A stretch of 64,000 nt of DNA from NCBI GenBank assembly GCA_947579665.1, contig OX388348.1, positions 14,570,001-14,634,000 on the forward strand, given 5' to 3'. The DNA is from Sympetrum striolatum (lineage: Eukaryota > Arthropoda > Insecta > Odonata > Libellulidae). The notes below the pieces were generated by a model. The model searched no databases, was not told where the DNA came from, and saw only the letters and a list, made by a program, of their open reading frames with translations. Position numbers and translations under genes: made by a program. The number at the start of each line of letters is the position of its first letter. Positions within the stretch are counted from its first letter, which is position 1. Below, one piece after another: positions 37,881 to 50,639 of the stretch.

Positions 37881-39369
37881 GTATAGATAGCATATGTATG
37901 TTCAGTTCCACACAGTTAAGAATTGACCATGTTAATTTTATCAATAAACGATATTCTGAAATGAAAGTTCCATGGCTTTTCTCTGAACCGAAAATTGGAA
38001 CGGATTCAATAACGGTATCTAGTTTCGATTCGGGTTCATATTTCGAATTCTCAATCCGGATTCCCTGCCCGGTTTTAATCAGTAATCCGCTTTGTTTTCC
38101 CGGTTGGACTTCCTGTATTCGGCCACGAGTTACCAATCTCGTAAAACGCTTCCCAGACTGTGAAAGACAACGGAATAAATAAAATCGACCGTATATGTTT
38201 TATGCGCGATACTCCACTGATCGTCAATTTGGATCGTAAAAACGAAACGGGGCACGCAGTCTTCGAATCGAGGGATGTTTTATTCGCCAAATATGAGATC
38301 GCAGCGAGAGTGGAGCTGGAAAATCTCTATCGCTTTGAACTCGGGGCTGACCTGATGCGATCATAAAATTACGATCTCGTATCCAACACTCATAATCCTG
38401 GCGTACGCACCGCTGCCAACGTGTACTTTATGATTATTACGTCACTATTTCCATGCTATATTCGTTTTTGCTCTTATACGCCACTCCTCTGCAATTGCAT
38501 CGTTTACGTCGTAAAAATCCTCGGCCGATGAGAATAAAACGCTTATCATTCGATTTTATGCTCTTTCGATACATGCGAGTATGTTGAACCGTAACATATA
38601 GCGAAATAAAACTCGTGTGTTTTCGAGTACAATACGAAATGTGTGCTCTCCGAAATGTGATGGCGAACGCGTTGGAGACCAATTTGACCCTTGAAGTCTA
38701 TCTTTTGTGAATCATATATTCGTAAGATGGGAAGGGTGGATGGAAAAGTACTTGTATTCCTTGGCATTCAAGGGCAACATTTTGTCTATATTTCAGCTAA
38801 AACCTACAAAAAAAATGATTTGCATATAGTTTCCTCAAAGCCTTTTCATATTCTCTATTTCTGCTCTCTTAGCAATATTCAAGTATGTTTTTAACATTGT
38901 GGGAAACCGTTTAAACAAACTAAATCACCCAAGAGATAACATTCTTGATACATCCTCATTTACACATGACTATAACTCATACAAAGATTTCGTGAACCGC
39001 AGAATCTACTTTGTTGTGGTATAATATAAATAATTATTCGTCAAAAATATTTTTTTCTATTTAAAATGAGGTAAATTGAACATAAATATTAACTTTTGGA
39101 GGAAATTCCAACCAATAATACCATTTCCCCTTTTTTCTACCAATTGATTCGATAAAATTGATTAATAGGGCTATAATGCTTAAATGCACTAAACCATATG
39201 CAATTAAGAATAGATTCAACATACACCCTGACGTTCATGTTAATAGAGTTATATCTCAATTCGATCAACGTTATTGATTTCGACAGCAGCTCATAACCTC
39301 GTAGTTCACATCTCAGGGAGGTCTTACATCTCAACGATAATCATAGGGACGATGGATATTCATTTGATG
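37881..39369. other. Non-coding stretch with CpG-bearing patches
   Basis: 38090-38700 is CpG-bearing and holds overlapping frames on both strands: plus strand 38160-38366 with a GTG start, minus strand 37834-38136, 38075-38290 and 38437-38682. Some have protein-like composition, but none is recognisable and they contradict each other. 38700-39369 is AT-rich. Confidence 0.35.
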
Positions 39370-39770
39370 CTACAAAGAGGCATATCTCGTCGTAAAAATC
39401 ATGTATTTATGGAATTGGAGAAGCATCGACTTCAGTTTTTGTGAAACCACTCCTGCACCTTCTCCTTATCGCGAAATTTAGCGTGTTTTCCTAGAGAGGC
39501 GCTTTCGAGAGACGCAGTCGTCGGCGTAGACCCGTGATCTCATTCATTTCTGGGGGATGACAAGGAGAGCATCGTTCGCTTCAATCTGCACCAGTTAATG
39601 GGACGTAATGCGTCGGAATGGCTTCTCCGATCAAGTAGTTCTGCTGAAACGCACAGATCATCTGAGTCACTTGATTTGCGAGAACGCAATGCCTTACGCT
39701 GCGTGGGAGTACGGCTTGGTGCCTTTCAATTTCGAGCTTAATCACTCGCGCAGTTGTAAAAAGCAACAGC
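39370..39770. other. CpG-bearing islet with a possible short minus-strand exon
   Basis: The minus strand from 39700 to the stop near 39581 reads a balanced peptide containing QMICAFQQNYLIGEAIP. The plus strand is also open at 39608-39823. No family is recognised and no splice pair can be shown, so this is noted only as a candidate. Confidence 0.25.
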
Positions 39771-42150
39771 AGCTACAGAATCAATATGAAATACATACGT
39801 TAAAACTGACAAGAAAATATTAATTTAAATGATAACAACGTCGTAATATAACCAGGACACAAACAGATTTCTCTGTAGTATTCGCATTTAAAACAGCATT
39901 CGAAGTTAATCAAAATTATTTTAAATAGCTTCAAAAGGATTATTAATATTTTAAATATTTTTCTTGAAAATCGTTGGACATGACATAAATTTTAAATACA
40001 ACTGCATAACTGAAATTAAGGAAAGTGACTCTACGAATTAATGTCAAGTTGTGATTCGTCCTAAACAAATCTGCTGAGATTGTTTAGCATTTTCATTATA
40101 AGATTCATAGATAAATTATTGGAATATGACGTGTCGATAATTTATGAAATAGATTGATAGATTTATAAATTAATTTTACTGCAAATCATTTTCTTTACTT
40201 TACAGATTAGTCTCCCGTAATAAAATTAAAACGATAATTATCGGTTAAATAATTTTGTATCTATAATATTAATCATCATTAGCTTCTATATTACATTAAT
40301 TTACATTAAAAAAGAGTTGTTTGATAAAAAATACTTTCAAGACTCGATAGCGCCAGTAGAGGGATGTTATTTAATTATTAAATCTCTCTACTCTACTTCT
40401 TGGAAGGTATTAGAAACACCTTTTATCTTATTCTTGAAATCAACATTCGATATAAATGAAAGGGACGATTTTCGCATTCTATTTCTAGCATTGTTTCGCA
40501 TTAACCAAAATTTTTAAATAAACAACAGAAAACGATGAAAATCCTTTCTCTTTCGCACTCCACATTTTTCTCTCGACCCATTTCGCAATTAAACTTTTAC
40601 AAAACGTCCGCCCTTCGGAAAACGGTCTCCTCTCAACCGATTTAAGTATTTATCCGAATTTCCGCGAATTTTAAGGCCAGATAACGACGGAATTAATTAA
40701 AGCGATCGCCGAGGAAAGACAAACGAGAAATTTGGAAATCCGATTGTCAATGGAAAGGAATTCCTAGAAAAAGGAGAGGAAGAGCAACTGCCGACGGAAG
40801 AGGGAGATATCGTAAACAGGGAGGATTACACGAGGAAGCGGCGGAAAGGAAAATGGTTGTAATAATGATCGCAGAGAAGAAAGGGAGCGGGTATTAACGG
40901 GGAATCGGCGAGAGGAGCACGTATTCATGGCATTCGGCACTCCGTTAGTTAAATCTCTCATCTCTCGTTCGGAAGCAAACCTCAACCGGGAAAGGAGCTC
41001 GCCGATTCGTGCATCGACTTCGTGTCCTTTCACGCCTGTTATATCACTAAATCCCTTTCTCTGCCTCTTACATTAATGTGGCTCAATATTTCAAATCTTT
41101 TACTATAACGCTGATTTCACTCGATTTTCAAGAACAATGATGATCAGTGTCAGAGTTTGGCAAACTCCTACCCGCAAGCCACACTGTGCTGATTATTTGA
41201 GTACTCGAGACTTTGAAGTTAAATAATTTTCACAATGACAACAAGGTCTGATATTGACAAACCGAATCAAACGAGCCACATGTGGATCTTTGGATGAGTA
41301 TAAACGTCTCTGAAGTGGAATGAAAATTGACAAAATTAAATGTAATTGTTACGTAAAAGAGTCTGGATTTTCTTCTCGCAATTGAGTTTCCATACTCTGT
41401 CTCATCAGTCTCAACCAACATCCAGACTTATAAAGAAAGATGATCAATGATACTACTAGAGATTCTGTCAATTTCAAAGTCTTTCAAATGGAAAACATTC
41501 AAGCGTTCTTGTAAGTAAAATATTATGAATATCGAATTAATCTTGAAGTATTCTGAATTTGATGTTTAAATTTTCCGTCTGAATAGCTAACAAACCCCTC
41601 GATGAATTGAAATGACAATCTACGATCTCACAGAGAGAATTATGCAATACAGATTCTGAAACAATTTTCGTTGAATTCGAACTAATAAGAACATATTTGA
41701 AACCTCAGGTAGATAACGGAATTCTGGAATTTTCTTTATATCATAAGAATAGTAACAAATTAAAATAATCGTGCAAATGTGTCACAAAGAACACATCCAG
41801 CGAAAATAAAACCGTCTATTTCTTCTCCTTATAATACTTAAATTAGTACTCACGTTTCTCTAATTTCTAAGCCACAGAATTCCAAATCGGAAACTCACCT
41901 GCAAAGAGAGAAAAAATACGTTGTTAGTAAAAATAGATAAAAAAACATTGCTAAATATACATTGAATGTTACTACTTATTGCATCGCGCGCAACAGCGCA
42001 GAAAATTCGAAACTAGCACACGAAGATTATAATACAGATAAAAGCGCAGTAAAAAGTACTACGGGGATGTTCAATATAGTTCAGCACACATGCGCGGCAA
42101 AAAACTCTTCCACATCCGAAGATAATGTCCATTCTCCGCGAGTAACTCCG
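39771..42150. other. Mostly AT-rich, with an islet at about 40550-41030
   Basis: 40550-41030 is CpG-bearing and partly purine-rich, with an 89-codon minus-strand frame of low interest. A short inverted repeat (ATAAATTAT ... ATAATTTAT) lies near 40112-40145. The rest is AT-rich with no feature. Confidence 0.35.
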
Positions 42151-44069
42151 TAACAAGAAAACTTATTCCAGATATTGGACCCATTTCCCTGGGTTAAACT
42201 ACCTGACATCCTATTTGACGAAATAGTAATAGGACTTGGGGAAGAGGGCAAATAGGAAAACCCGTACCGTGCCTCTTTTCAGAGTCAACAATCGAATCCG
42301 CTTTTTTCCCATAATAACTCACTTCCCTCACAGGTGGAAAAAAACTTGGAGGAATCCAACTTGTTATTCGATTGAAAGGTTCCGAGAAGTAGTTGTCGGA
42401 GCAAGATGGAAGCATCCATCTCGCCGCGAAATACATCGGGAGGAAGTAATTGTCGGCCTCCCTCACGGATATATCGATTACTCCGGGAAGATTGTTTATT
42501 TAATACATATACATATATATAGAGAGAGGCGGATAAATCTTTTAACATGATGTACAGCTTTCCGTGACTGAAAAATGTAACGGTCTTTTCAGAGGGCATG
42601 ATGAGGTTTCGATCCTAGGAACGTGGGAACCTGGGCGAATGACGACCATCGGCCGAATCGAATAAATTCTCGCAAACGGCGAAAGAGAAAACAATAATGG
42701 AAGGTGAAAAAGGCCAACCTGCTGAGGGCTGGTGATTTTCGGAGCATAAACCATCGCTCGATCGCCTCGTTATTATGATGCATGAGAGGCGAAAGAGTGA
42801 AATAGTTTATTTGAGGCCGGGCGAAACATTTATTGTGTTCGAGAGAGCTGTCACACGGGAAAAACAGAGGTTATTTACATAAATTTTACGTTGCCGTTTA
42901 AGCATGGTTCAATCCTTGTTTATCTCTCATTGTTATGTATGTTACGAAATGGCCGACGAGTGTTAAAATAATTGAGTGATATGATAATTATTCGATACTT
43001 TCGACCAATCAACGGATGCAAAATGAAATGCAAAGAATCACTTTTGAATATCGCCAAGCAGTGTAATTTGTGAACATGATAGAAAAATATTTAATTTAGC
43101 CAAAATCGTTATGACAGTAATTGATTCAAGTGATAGATTTGAATGAGATTAAATCTCAGTAACCTATAAAAAAGAGAAAATCAAATATGATACATTTTTC
43201 TTCGGTAGAAGTTAAAACGGAGAATTTAAAAACTGCTCTAATGCGATTCTTCAATCTCTTTGGGGACTCGTATAAGGAAAAACACGTAATATTTACCGAT
43301 TCATTTTTGCTAAGAAATTAATAAATATTAAATAGATTATGTGGCTGATCATTTCTATCAAAAATATGGTGGAATTTGTTTAGCAATAAAGTCGTGCCCT
43401 TTATTTGCTTTGGGGGCAATTTCTCCAGCATAGGAAAAAAGCATACTAAAATTGAATCACTGCGAAGTTACCTTCTAAACTTTTCACTTCTAACTATAAT
43501 TCTGTAACAAATATCATTATCACTATTGTCATTTTTATGTGTATCGAATGTTTGCAATTTATCAAGCGTGTTTTATTTCAATTCCATTCTCCAATATAAA
43601 GAAACGAATGAATCAAATTCATACCAGAAAGCCAATTTGATCACTCCGCCAATTATATTTTTCTATATTTCTAAATTAAAACCTCTATTAAGGCTTTTTT
43701 TAAAACATAATTACATCAAAAAGCCTTCTTTTAGACAGTAAATCGGCAAAGGAAACCAGCGACTGATCACGTGACTGCACTGCAAAAACTGCGAACTTAT
43801 CTCTCTTCTCAACGTAATGTATCTCTGGTTCCCTCATCATTTTATAGCTGGAGGAGAAAAGCAGATCATCTGCTGAGAAGCGCCAAAGATGCTGAAGGAA
43901 TTACCAGAGACGAACCTCTAAGTAGCGCGTTTCATCGCTGCAAAAGCGATCGCACTTTTCAAACCGTCATTATCTTCCATTTAGTCACGTTTCAGGCGGT
44001 TTTATCCACCATCAATACGCATACATACGCTTTAATCTCGTTAGAATATTTATGAGCAACTCTAATCAA
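42151..44069. other. Non-coding stretch, CpG-bearing at its left end
   Basis: 42230-42890 has several overlapping frames (63-104 codons on both strands) without family resemblance. A TA/GA-rich microsatellite-like run lies near 42504-42528. The remainder to 43740 is AT-rich; 43770-44055 is more balanced. Confidence 0.35.
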
Positions 44070-44720
44070 CGCACGCCTCGGTAAAGCTTCCCGTTTCAGA
44101 GCTTTTCGCGGAATATACTAGCTCATAGCAAAAAAGATCACCTCCATCCTTAATCATAGGAAATGTACTGTTCCAATCGCCGCATTGTACCGCTCCCGCT
44201 ATATAACTTCCTTTGATTACATTTACTGCTTGTCAGCGGAATAAAATCCCGCCTTGGGCGGCTAGACGAGAAATAAATACCATATCTCTCGATTGGCGGA
44301 GATCATAGGGAGCGTCAGCGCCGCAGGCGGCGCGGAGACGAACTTGGGGAATGGAAAACCGATTCGCGTTTGTTCGCAAGTAGAGCGAATAAGGCGATAT
44401 AGAAATTGTTAGAGGACTCCGTGTCTATGAAAGCGTAAAAATGATGAGATTGCTACGCGGATTAAAGGTGCGGGGAATAACTCGCGGGATCTTTGTAGAG
44501 GCGGGATCATTTGAGCGAGTTAAGCTGTTGGTTGCGAATTTAAAGGATGGATTTTCGAGTCGCGGATTGCGTACATTTTTTCGATTTCCACCGGCCGGGT
44601 ATGGCGCCGATCCTTTAGTCAAGTATTTTTCGTGCAACTTTCATTAAAATCTGAGAGATGAGCTTTTATGCCCGCTATGAATTCTGAAACGGAGAACGGC
44701 GTAGCCCTTTTTGCGCCCCG
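44070..44720. other. CpG-rich islet with a GC palindrome
   Basis: GC-rich sequence with dense CpG. GCGCCGC-AG-GCGGCGC at 44318-44333 is a perfect 7-bp inverted repeat with a 2-nt centre. Overlapping 68- to 70-codon frames on opposite strands (44425-44647) cancel each other as coding evidence. A regulatory islet is plausible. Confidence 0.4.
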
Positions 44721-47169
44721 TCCTTTTTTCGATGCGAGATGATAAAGAACCGCAATTATACATTCGTCGAAATAAGTCTGTATAACGTGTATCACAATGA
44801 ATTTCATTTTAATTTAGACACTAAGGTAGCAAATAAGGGAGACAATACAGATACAGAGAGAAGCTAAGGTTTTCTGGTTAAACGAAACAAGTTTTTCATA
44901 CTCTAATACGCATCTTCGCGTAATAGAGTTAGAGAAAAAAAGGAAAAAACCTATCATAGAAGCATCTATCTTTCTCTCTCTTCCATTACCGCTTGTGAAA
45001 ATAAAATGAGATTTAATTCAAACAAAGACAAAGTTACGAATGTTACGAATAATTCAGGAAGACATTTTAGATAAAATTAAGTCGATTTAGTTCTTTTTCG
45101 CATATCAATCAGTAATATTATGATAAATATCTGCTATATATTCTTATCTGTCTCTTTATATGTAGAAATGTAACACTATTCCTGATTGTATCAATACGTA
45201 AATTATAACTAAAATTTGAAGAAAATCATTACTATAGGTATGCATTTAAAAATTCAAGTAAGTAATGCATTCACAAAAATATCTCAATCAACTATTAAAA
45301 AAGAGATACCAGATATGGTAAATCTAATCTTACACAATTTTATTCAAAATGATTTCAGTAAAGTTTCCAAGGGCCCTCTATTTATTTGTGAGTTGTAACT
45401 GTATCTAGGAAAATACTACTCAACAAATATTTTTCAGCTAACCTGTAATGGTCAAGAAGTATTCTGGATTCACATTCCTAATATTAGGTAACATTCAATA
45501 ACCGGAGATAAACCAATGAAAAAAACTATCATAGAAACCTGTCAGTTCTCAAAAAGATACTGCTATATTTCTAAATTTTCTTATTTTCGAAATACGTTGA
45601 ACAGAAAAAGTAACAGAAGACAACTGAAACACAGTACTCCAAGCAAATTAACCGAAATATAGCATCGTATAGAGCATGTCCGCGATGTAGGCATCCTAAA
45701 GCAATTGTCACGAATTATTGCATATCACAATGATCTTAAACTTGTAAACAGGCAATCTTGAATGAAACGTGCAGAAAAACGTACAATTTTGATGGATAAG
45801 AAATATAAAAAGCATCAGACGTCAAATGAAGGATGAATAAGCCTAGGAAAGTAGATTACAAGGGGGAATCGAATGATCGGAGATATATATATATGAGGCG
45901 TAAAATAACACAATATTTATAGTGGTGGTATGAAAATGGCATGGAGAGAGGAAACGGAGGAGACAGCAAAAAAAGATTTTGTGAAAGGAAAAAAATGGTC
46001 GGAAATCCTTAGGGGCTATGGGTTAGGCTATAATATAGGATGAGTAGACAGATGGAAGAAAGTGGTGCAAGGGATATGAAAGGAAGTAATAAGAGAAGGA
46101 AAGGGATAAAAAGTGAAAGCGGATACGTGATAGAAAAGAATATTAAAGTGCTAGCAGGGAAAATATTGCACGCATGTGTAGTGATATATGAGAAAGTATG
46201 TGTGTGTATGTTTTTAGGGGCATAAGTACATATATATGTACGTGTTTGTTTGTATGAAATTGTGAGAAAGTTATTACATGAGTAAATCCCAAGAATCAGT
46301 GTAGTACCTAGTATTTAATTATTCAAATTATTAATGATGACAATTCATAACAAATAAGCGATATGTAATCAATAAGAGTGTAAAAAGTAAGAAGATGGAG
46401 CTAATCCGTTTATGTTTACTTTTCTTATTATTATTATAAGTACTTCTATGATTGCCTGTGTGTATTTTCGTGTATGTTTGTATACATCTAAGTTAAGTTC
46501 ATATAAAAACCAGTTTTGTCTTATGTAAGATTAATTTTTACGAACGAATAACGAGGAATATTTGCAAAACCTCCTCTGCACACATTCTAATATTCAAGTA
46601 ACCTATGTTTCGTAAGTGATTCATATAATTTATACAGCGAATTAACTAACTCCAAGTAATGAGCAATAAGTCCGGTCAACACTCTTGAACGTAATGTCTT
46701 TTCCTGATTCACAGATATTGATGCATGAAACATCAAGTAATAAAATGAATAGTAACTTCCTGAGTATTCGCGAAGATATATTAGCTAATTTATTTAGATT
46801 TATTATTTAATTTAAAGAATTTTTTTTAATCTAATACGGTTTTTGGCTACATCTTAGGCAAACCTACTCGAGAACTAATGAGGTTCTGTAGTTATCTCTT
46901 CATTCCGAAATAGAATTGAAAAGCATTATAATTATGTCACTCTGAGAGATGAACAAATTCAATGATTTAACTATCTGGTTTATACAGTGATTGATGAGTA
47001 ATCATGATTATGGATTGCGATAAATTATGATTCATAGTTCGATTGTCTTTGGATTGAAAACATTATCTGCTGCGGGTAACAGAATTCATCAACCTAATGG
47101 GCAGCGATGCAATGAGGAAATGAATCCACGGTCATATAATCAGATCCTCCTCTTCCTATCATTTTAGGG
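44721..47169. other. AT-rich stretch with a purine-rich block at 45920-46200
   Basis: 45920-46200 is purine-rich on the plus strand with a spurious 61-codon lysine/arginine-rich frame. A short AT microsatellite lies near 45887. No gene recognised. Confidence 0.4.
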
Positions 47170-47560
47170 AAGAAAATAAGGTGTGATATACGAGGTCAAT
47201 ACGGAAGGGAAGGAAACGGAGGGAAGAAAATCGAAGAAGTTGTGGGAAGCGGACAGAGATGAAGGGGAGAGAGCGAAGGGGAAAAGATCAATGGAAAGAG
47301 AAGTGGGAAGAGAGAGAAGAGATAAGAAACTGATTGAAGCGGGTCGCAGTGAAAGAGGATCGAATTATGGCGAGAGTTAAGGTGGAGTAGAGGAGATGAG
47401 AAACAGAGAGATTGATAGGGATGCGGAGAAAGAGGATGAGGAAGAAGATGAAGAAAGAGAAGTGGGCGAGAGAAGTCCAATAGGAGAGAAGAGAATGGGA
47501 GAGAGGTTAAAATTGTCGACGGCAGACAAAGGAACCTATCTTCGGTTAAACAGAGAAAGT
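47170..47560 (+). other. Longest purine-rich block
   Basis: About 330 nt almost entirely A+G on the plus strand (47195-47500), followed by a mixed tail. It opens two frames of lysine/glutamate/arginine-rich codons on the plus strand and a 124-codon serine/proline/leucine-rich frame on the minus strand. There is no exact tandem unit, so it is an asymmetric polypurine tract rather than a microsatellite. Confidence 0.5.
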
Positions 47561-47916
47561 AAACTGTCAATATTTGTGAACTTAATGACCTCCGAAGGAC
47601 ATATATTTGGCAGAAAAATTGGACTAGGTAAACGAAACTAGAATAATAGAGTTAAACGAAAATACACATCTAGAATATTTTGAGCAGGATGTGTTTTTTC
47701 CTGTACGAGTAGATCTACCTCATCACGTACAACACATAAAAGAAGTTACGTAGTATCAAGCCGTTAAAGATATATAATAGTAAGTTGTACTAATATAAAA
47801 CTTATGGATGATCAATTTTTATAAGGATGTGCATTTCTAAAGGATTTCATTAGTCTAAATTTAACAACTAATACAGAGCCATAGAAGAGAGATAGAATCC
47901 GAAAAACATTTGAATT

Positions 47917-47982
47917 AAGGTTGATAGGGAGTATTGGTTGATAAGGTTGTACAGGAGTTATATAAGGTTGAGTATAAGGTTG
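47917..47982 (+). repeat. Degenerate minisatellite with AAGGTTG core
   Basis: AAGGTTG occurs at 47917, 47943, 47964 and 47976, with partial GGGAGTAT / GGAGTTAT / GGAGTAT partners between copies. Spacings of 26, 21 and 12 show a decayed short tandem array. Confidence 0.5.
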
Positions 47983-48559
47983 ATTTGGAGTATGTGATGG
48001 ATATCAGACTCAATTAATAGTTTGCTAATTTGGCATGAGTATCTAAAAAAACTTAAAATTGACCTTCTATAAGCAAATATTGTGAGAAAGTAATAATATT
48101 GTTGTTATTAACATATATGGAAATGATAGAGGATACAACCACGTCTCTCAGTCGTATGAGATTAATCATTGGGTTGCAGAAGTCGTGGTTTAATTACTGT
48201 TACAATACAAATTCTTTCGTTTTTAACTTGAAACAATAAAAAAACGATTATCAATAAACGCATGAATATTCGTAGACATCTAGAAGATGACAAAAACGCA
48301 AACTCTCGAATAAGTGTTATATATAGCATTATTTGTTCCCCGTAAGAAAATCCTGCTTTTACTACCCCGATGCGTAGTAGAGATATGAGATAGCATATCT
48401 TTGCGAATATTATCATAGCCATAGTTTGTATTTACCGTTAGGGATCGCAATAATTAGTCAACAGATGGAAATAGATATCCAATAACAAACCTTATCATTA
48501 CGACTGCTGCAACCGCTGCAGCCTTTGTTATAGCCGTTAGCAACCGTATTACGAAACAG
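47983..48559. other. AT-rich non-coding stretch
   Basis: No feature beyond an 86-codon hydrophobic minus-strand frame (48162-48422) without family resemblance, probably accidental. Confidence 0.35.
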
Positions 48560-48960
48560 TAAGATGAAACAGAGGAGAGAGACAGATGCGTAAGCCAGAG
48601 ATGAAACATCAGAGGGAGGAGGAATGTTTGAGAGAAATAATGAGCGTGAGAGAGGAATTTAGGATAGAGGGAGCAGAAGGAAACACCGAGAGGTAGTTAT
48701 GAAAGGGGAAACGGCGTGCAGTCGACCACAAGGAAGTACGGAGAGCAAAAGGATATAATTTTTGTCGGCTGAAAGAGGAAGATGGAGAAATAGGAGAGGG
48801 AATATAATCTGCGAGGAGAAGGTTCGGGAGCTGAGGGAATTCCGCGAGAGAGCATCCACTCCCGTAAAGGAAGACAGAAATGGAGTTCTGGGTGCGAAGA
48901 AAGGGGAAGAGGATGGGAAGATGAAAAAGGATGTGAAATGCATGGGATAGAGGAGGGGAA
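48560..48960 (+). other. Purine-rich block
   Basis: A+G-dominated plus strand (AGAGGGAGGAGGAATG near 48610, GAAAGGGGAAGAGGATGGG near 48899). The pyrimidine-rich complement opens three overlapping minus-strand frames up to 148 codons, mutually exclusive and low in complexity. It directly precedes the duplicated segment at 48970. Confidence 0.45.
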
Positions 48961-48969
48961 CAGCCAATG

Positions 48970-49085
48970 TGCAATAGGCGAAGGATAGTAGACAAGATGT
49001 AACACAACAAGGTGATGGGAACCTTACGCGTAAAGAGGTTCTTTATCAGCATCAAGGATAGCGAACCTATGGCGTAAACTCCAAA
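48970..49085. repeat. Direct repeat, left copy
   Basis: Aligns with 49302-49415 at a spacing of about 332. Shared strings are GCGAAGGATAG, ACACAACAAGGTGATGG, TTACGCG, AAAGA, CAAGGAT and a final CG(T/A)AAA, at roughly 70% identity over about 115 bp. It lies left of a fold-back element that its partner follows. Confidence 0.55.
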
Positions 49086-49131
49086 AGTAAGAAATTCATA
49101 GAATGAGGCGAGATGTGGTGGGTATCCATCG

Positions 49132-49275
49132 TGTAAAATGAAGGGAACATGATAGTACTTTTTCTTACTTCCTTGATTTTTGTAATATTTGCCCGAAGAT
49201 GACGTTTCTCCGTTGGAACCGGTAGCACACTAAAAATCCTGTGGAATGAGTACTATCTCGTTTCCTTCATTTTAC
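49132..49275 (+). mobile_element. Fold-back element with hammerhead-like core, copy 3
   Basis: Arms 49132-49158 and 49249-49275 pair over about 26 nt with three mismatches (GTAAAATGAAGG and GATAGTAC on the left arm). Complementarity continues inward, with GATTTTT on the left facing AAAAATC on the right. The core at 49193-49226 reads CCGAAGA, T, GACG, a 6-nt loop, CGTT, GGAAC, CGGTAGC. Compared with CTGANGA / stem II / GAAAC / ACCGGT / GTAGC it has two core changes (U4 to C, A13 to G). The ACCGGT part is self-complementary, which suits a very short stem III. Confidence 0.55.
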
Positions 49276-49301
49276 ATCGAAAAGTAAGGATACGCCCAAT
49301 G

Positions 49302-49415
49302 CGCTTTGAGCGAAGGATAGAAAACGAGAGATGAGACACAACAAGGTGATGGAAATATTACGCGGAAAGAATAGCTATTTAATTAACAACAAGGATGGCA
49401 AACTTGTGACGAAAA
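49302..49415. repeat. Direct repeat, right copy
   Basis: Partner of 48970-49085. The two copies bracket fold-back copy 3, an arrangement reminiscent of an element between flanking repeats or of an old tandem duplication of period 332 in which only the first unit kept the fold-back. No second fold-back follows this copy. Confidence 0.55.
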
Positions 49416-50639
49416 TAAAAACAAACAATAACAAATACAATCTTTTGAAATGGATGTAACTAGGATAATCATACTTATATTGTCATCACTGTAATGTGAT
49501 GTACTCTTAACTCAAATAAAAATAGAATAAATGGCGTACCAACCATGAACCGTTAGCCAACTCTCATTTACATCTTCCACCAGCCTATAACTATTCCTCT
49601 ATTTTCTGTATGACTAAGCATTTCCTCGTGTGATTATTAAATTCCTCTGATTCCCAGGAGACGCAATATTTCCCATGATCTCTTTCCTCAATGTAAAGGA
49701 TGTTTCGCAATTCAAATTGTTTCATCTCTAGCAGAGGATTGGTAGAGATTATTATACCAATCGTGAATATTTCGCAATGAGATTTAGTCAAGCGGAAGCA
49801 AAAGATTATATGATTAGTAGTGAGCTTCCTGTGCCTTCATAACCTTTTCATCTCACATTCAAAGACCTTGTAACTGTTCTTTCGCAATCATCCACCTCCT
49901 CTTTTTTACACTTGCATCGTTATTAATATTAATTAACCTGTAGTGAATCGAGTATTCAATGACAAGCTAAGCTTATAATAAGATAGAATCGTTAGGGAAA
50001 ATCGGTTGGTTAATTGTCTCTCTGAGCCTAGTATAGATATTCTAACTCCAGTAGTAAATCCGAAATATAATTAGGCAAAACGGCAAGTAACTCCTAAATA
50101 GAAATTCAGACATTAAATGAACAATGAATTATAGAAATGACTGATACAGTGATACAGATAAGGACTAGTTAGACTAATTAGTGAATGAGATTGTAAATAA
50201 ATATATATCATCTATTAGATGTTAGATCATTGAAATAATGGACGATGGAAAGATTTGTAGATAGAGATGGTACTAGAAACAGAGATAAGATTTAGTTCAA
50301 GTAATAAGTTTTACTCTGTAAAAGAGGCAGACAAACGAGCAATGAATAAGTGAAAATAAGGAATAATAACTCAAAATTGAGGACAGTTAAGTATACCTGG
50401 AAGAAATGTATTAATGTACGTAATTCATTACTGAGCAGTTAAGAGAGTAATTAAAGATGATGTTAGCAATGCAATGGATATAAGACCTTAGAATTACCGA
50501 CGGAAAATAGTACATGGGAAAAGAGATATGTTGGAATGAGGAGGTATAAAAACAGAGGAAATTAACGATTGAAAATACTTCTTCAAATGCCAAACCGAGA
50601 AGATAGCAAAAGACTTAAGTGCAATGAGTTCCGTATGTA
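49416..50639. other. AT-rich non-coding stretch
   Basis: No feature recognised. A small GTAAATAAATATATATC run near 50190 is simple sequence. Confidence 0.4.

Noticed and set aside
38160..38366. 68-codon plus-strand frame with protein-like composition
   Set aside because: It needs a GTG start, overlaps contradictory frames on the minus strand and matches no family I know.
47196..47570. 124-codon serine/proline/leucine-rich minus-strand frame and the matching Lys/Glu/Arg-rich plus-strand frames
   Set aside because: Direct products of a polypurine tract; both strands are open for the same reason.
48609..49055. 148-codon minus-strand open frame
   Set aside because: It is the complement of a purine-rich block, low in complexity, and it runs into the duplicated repeat segment.
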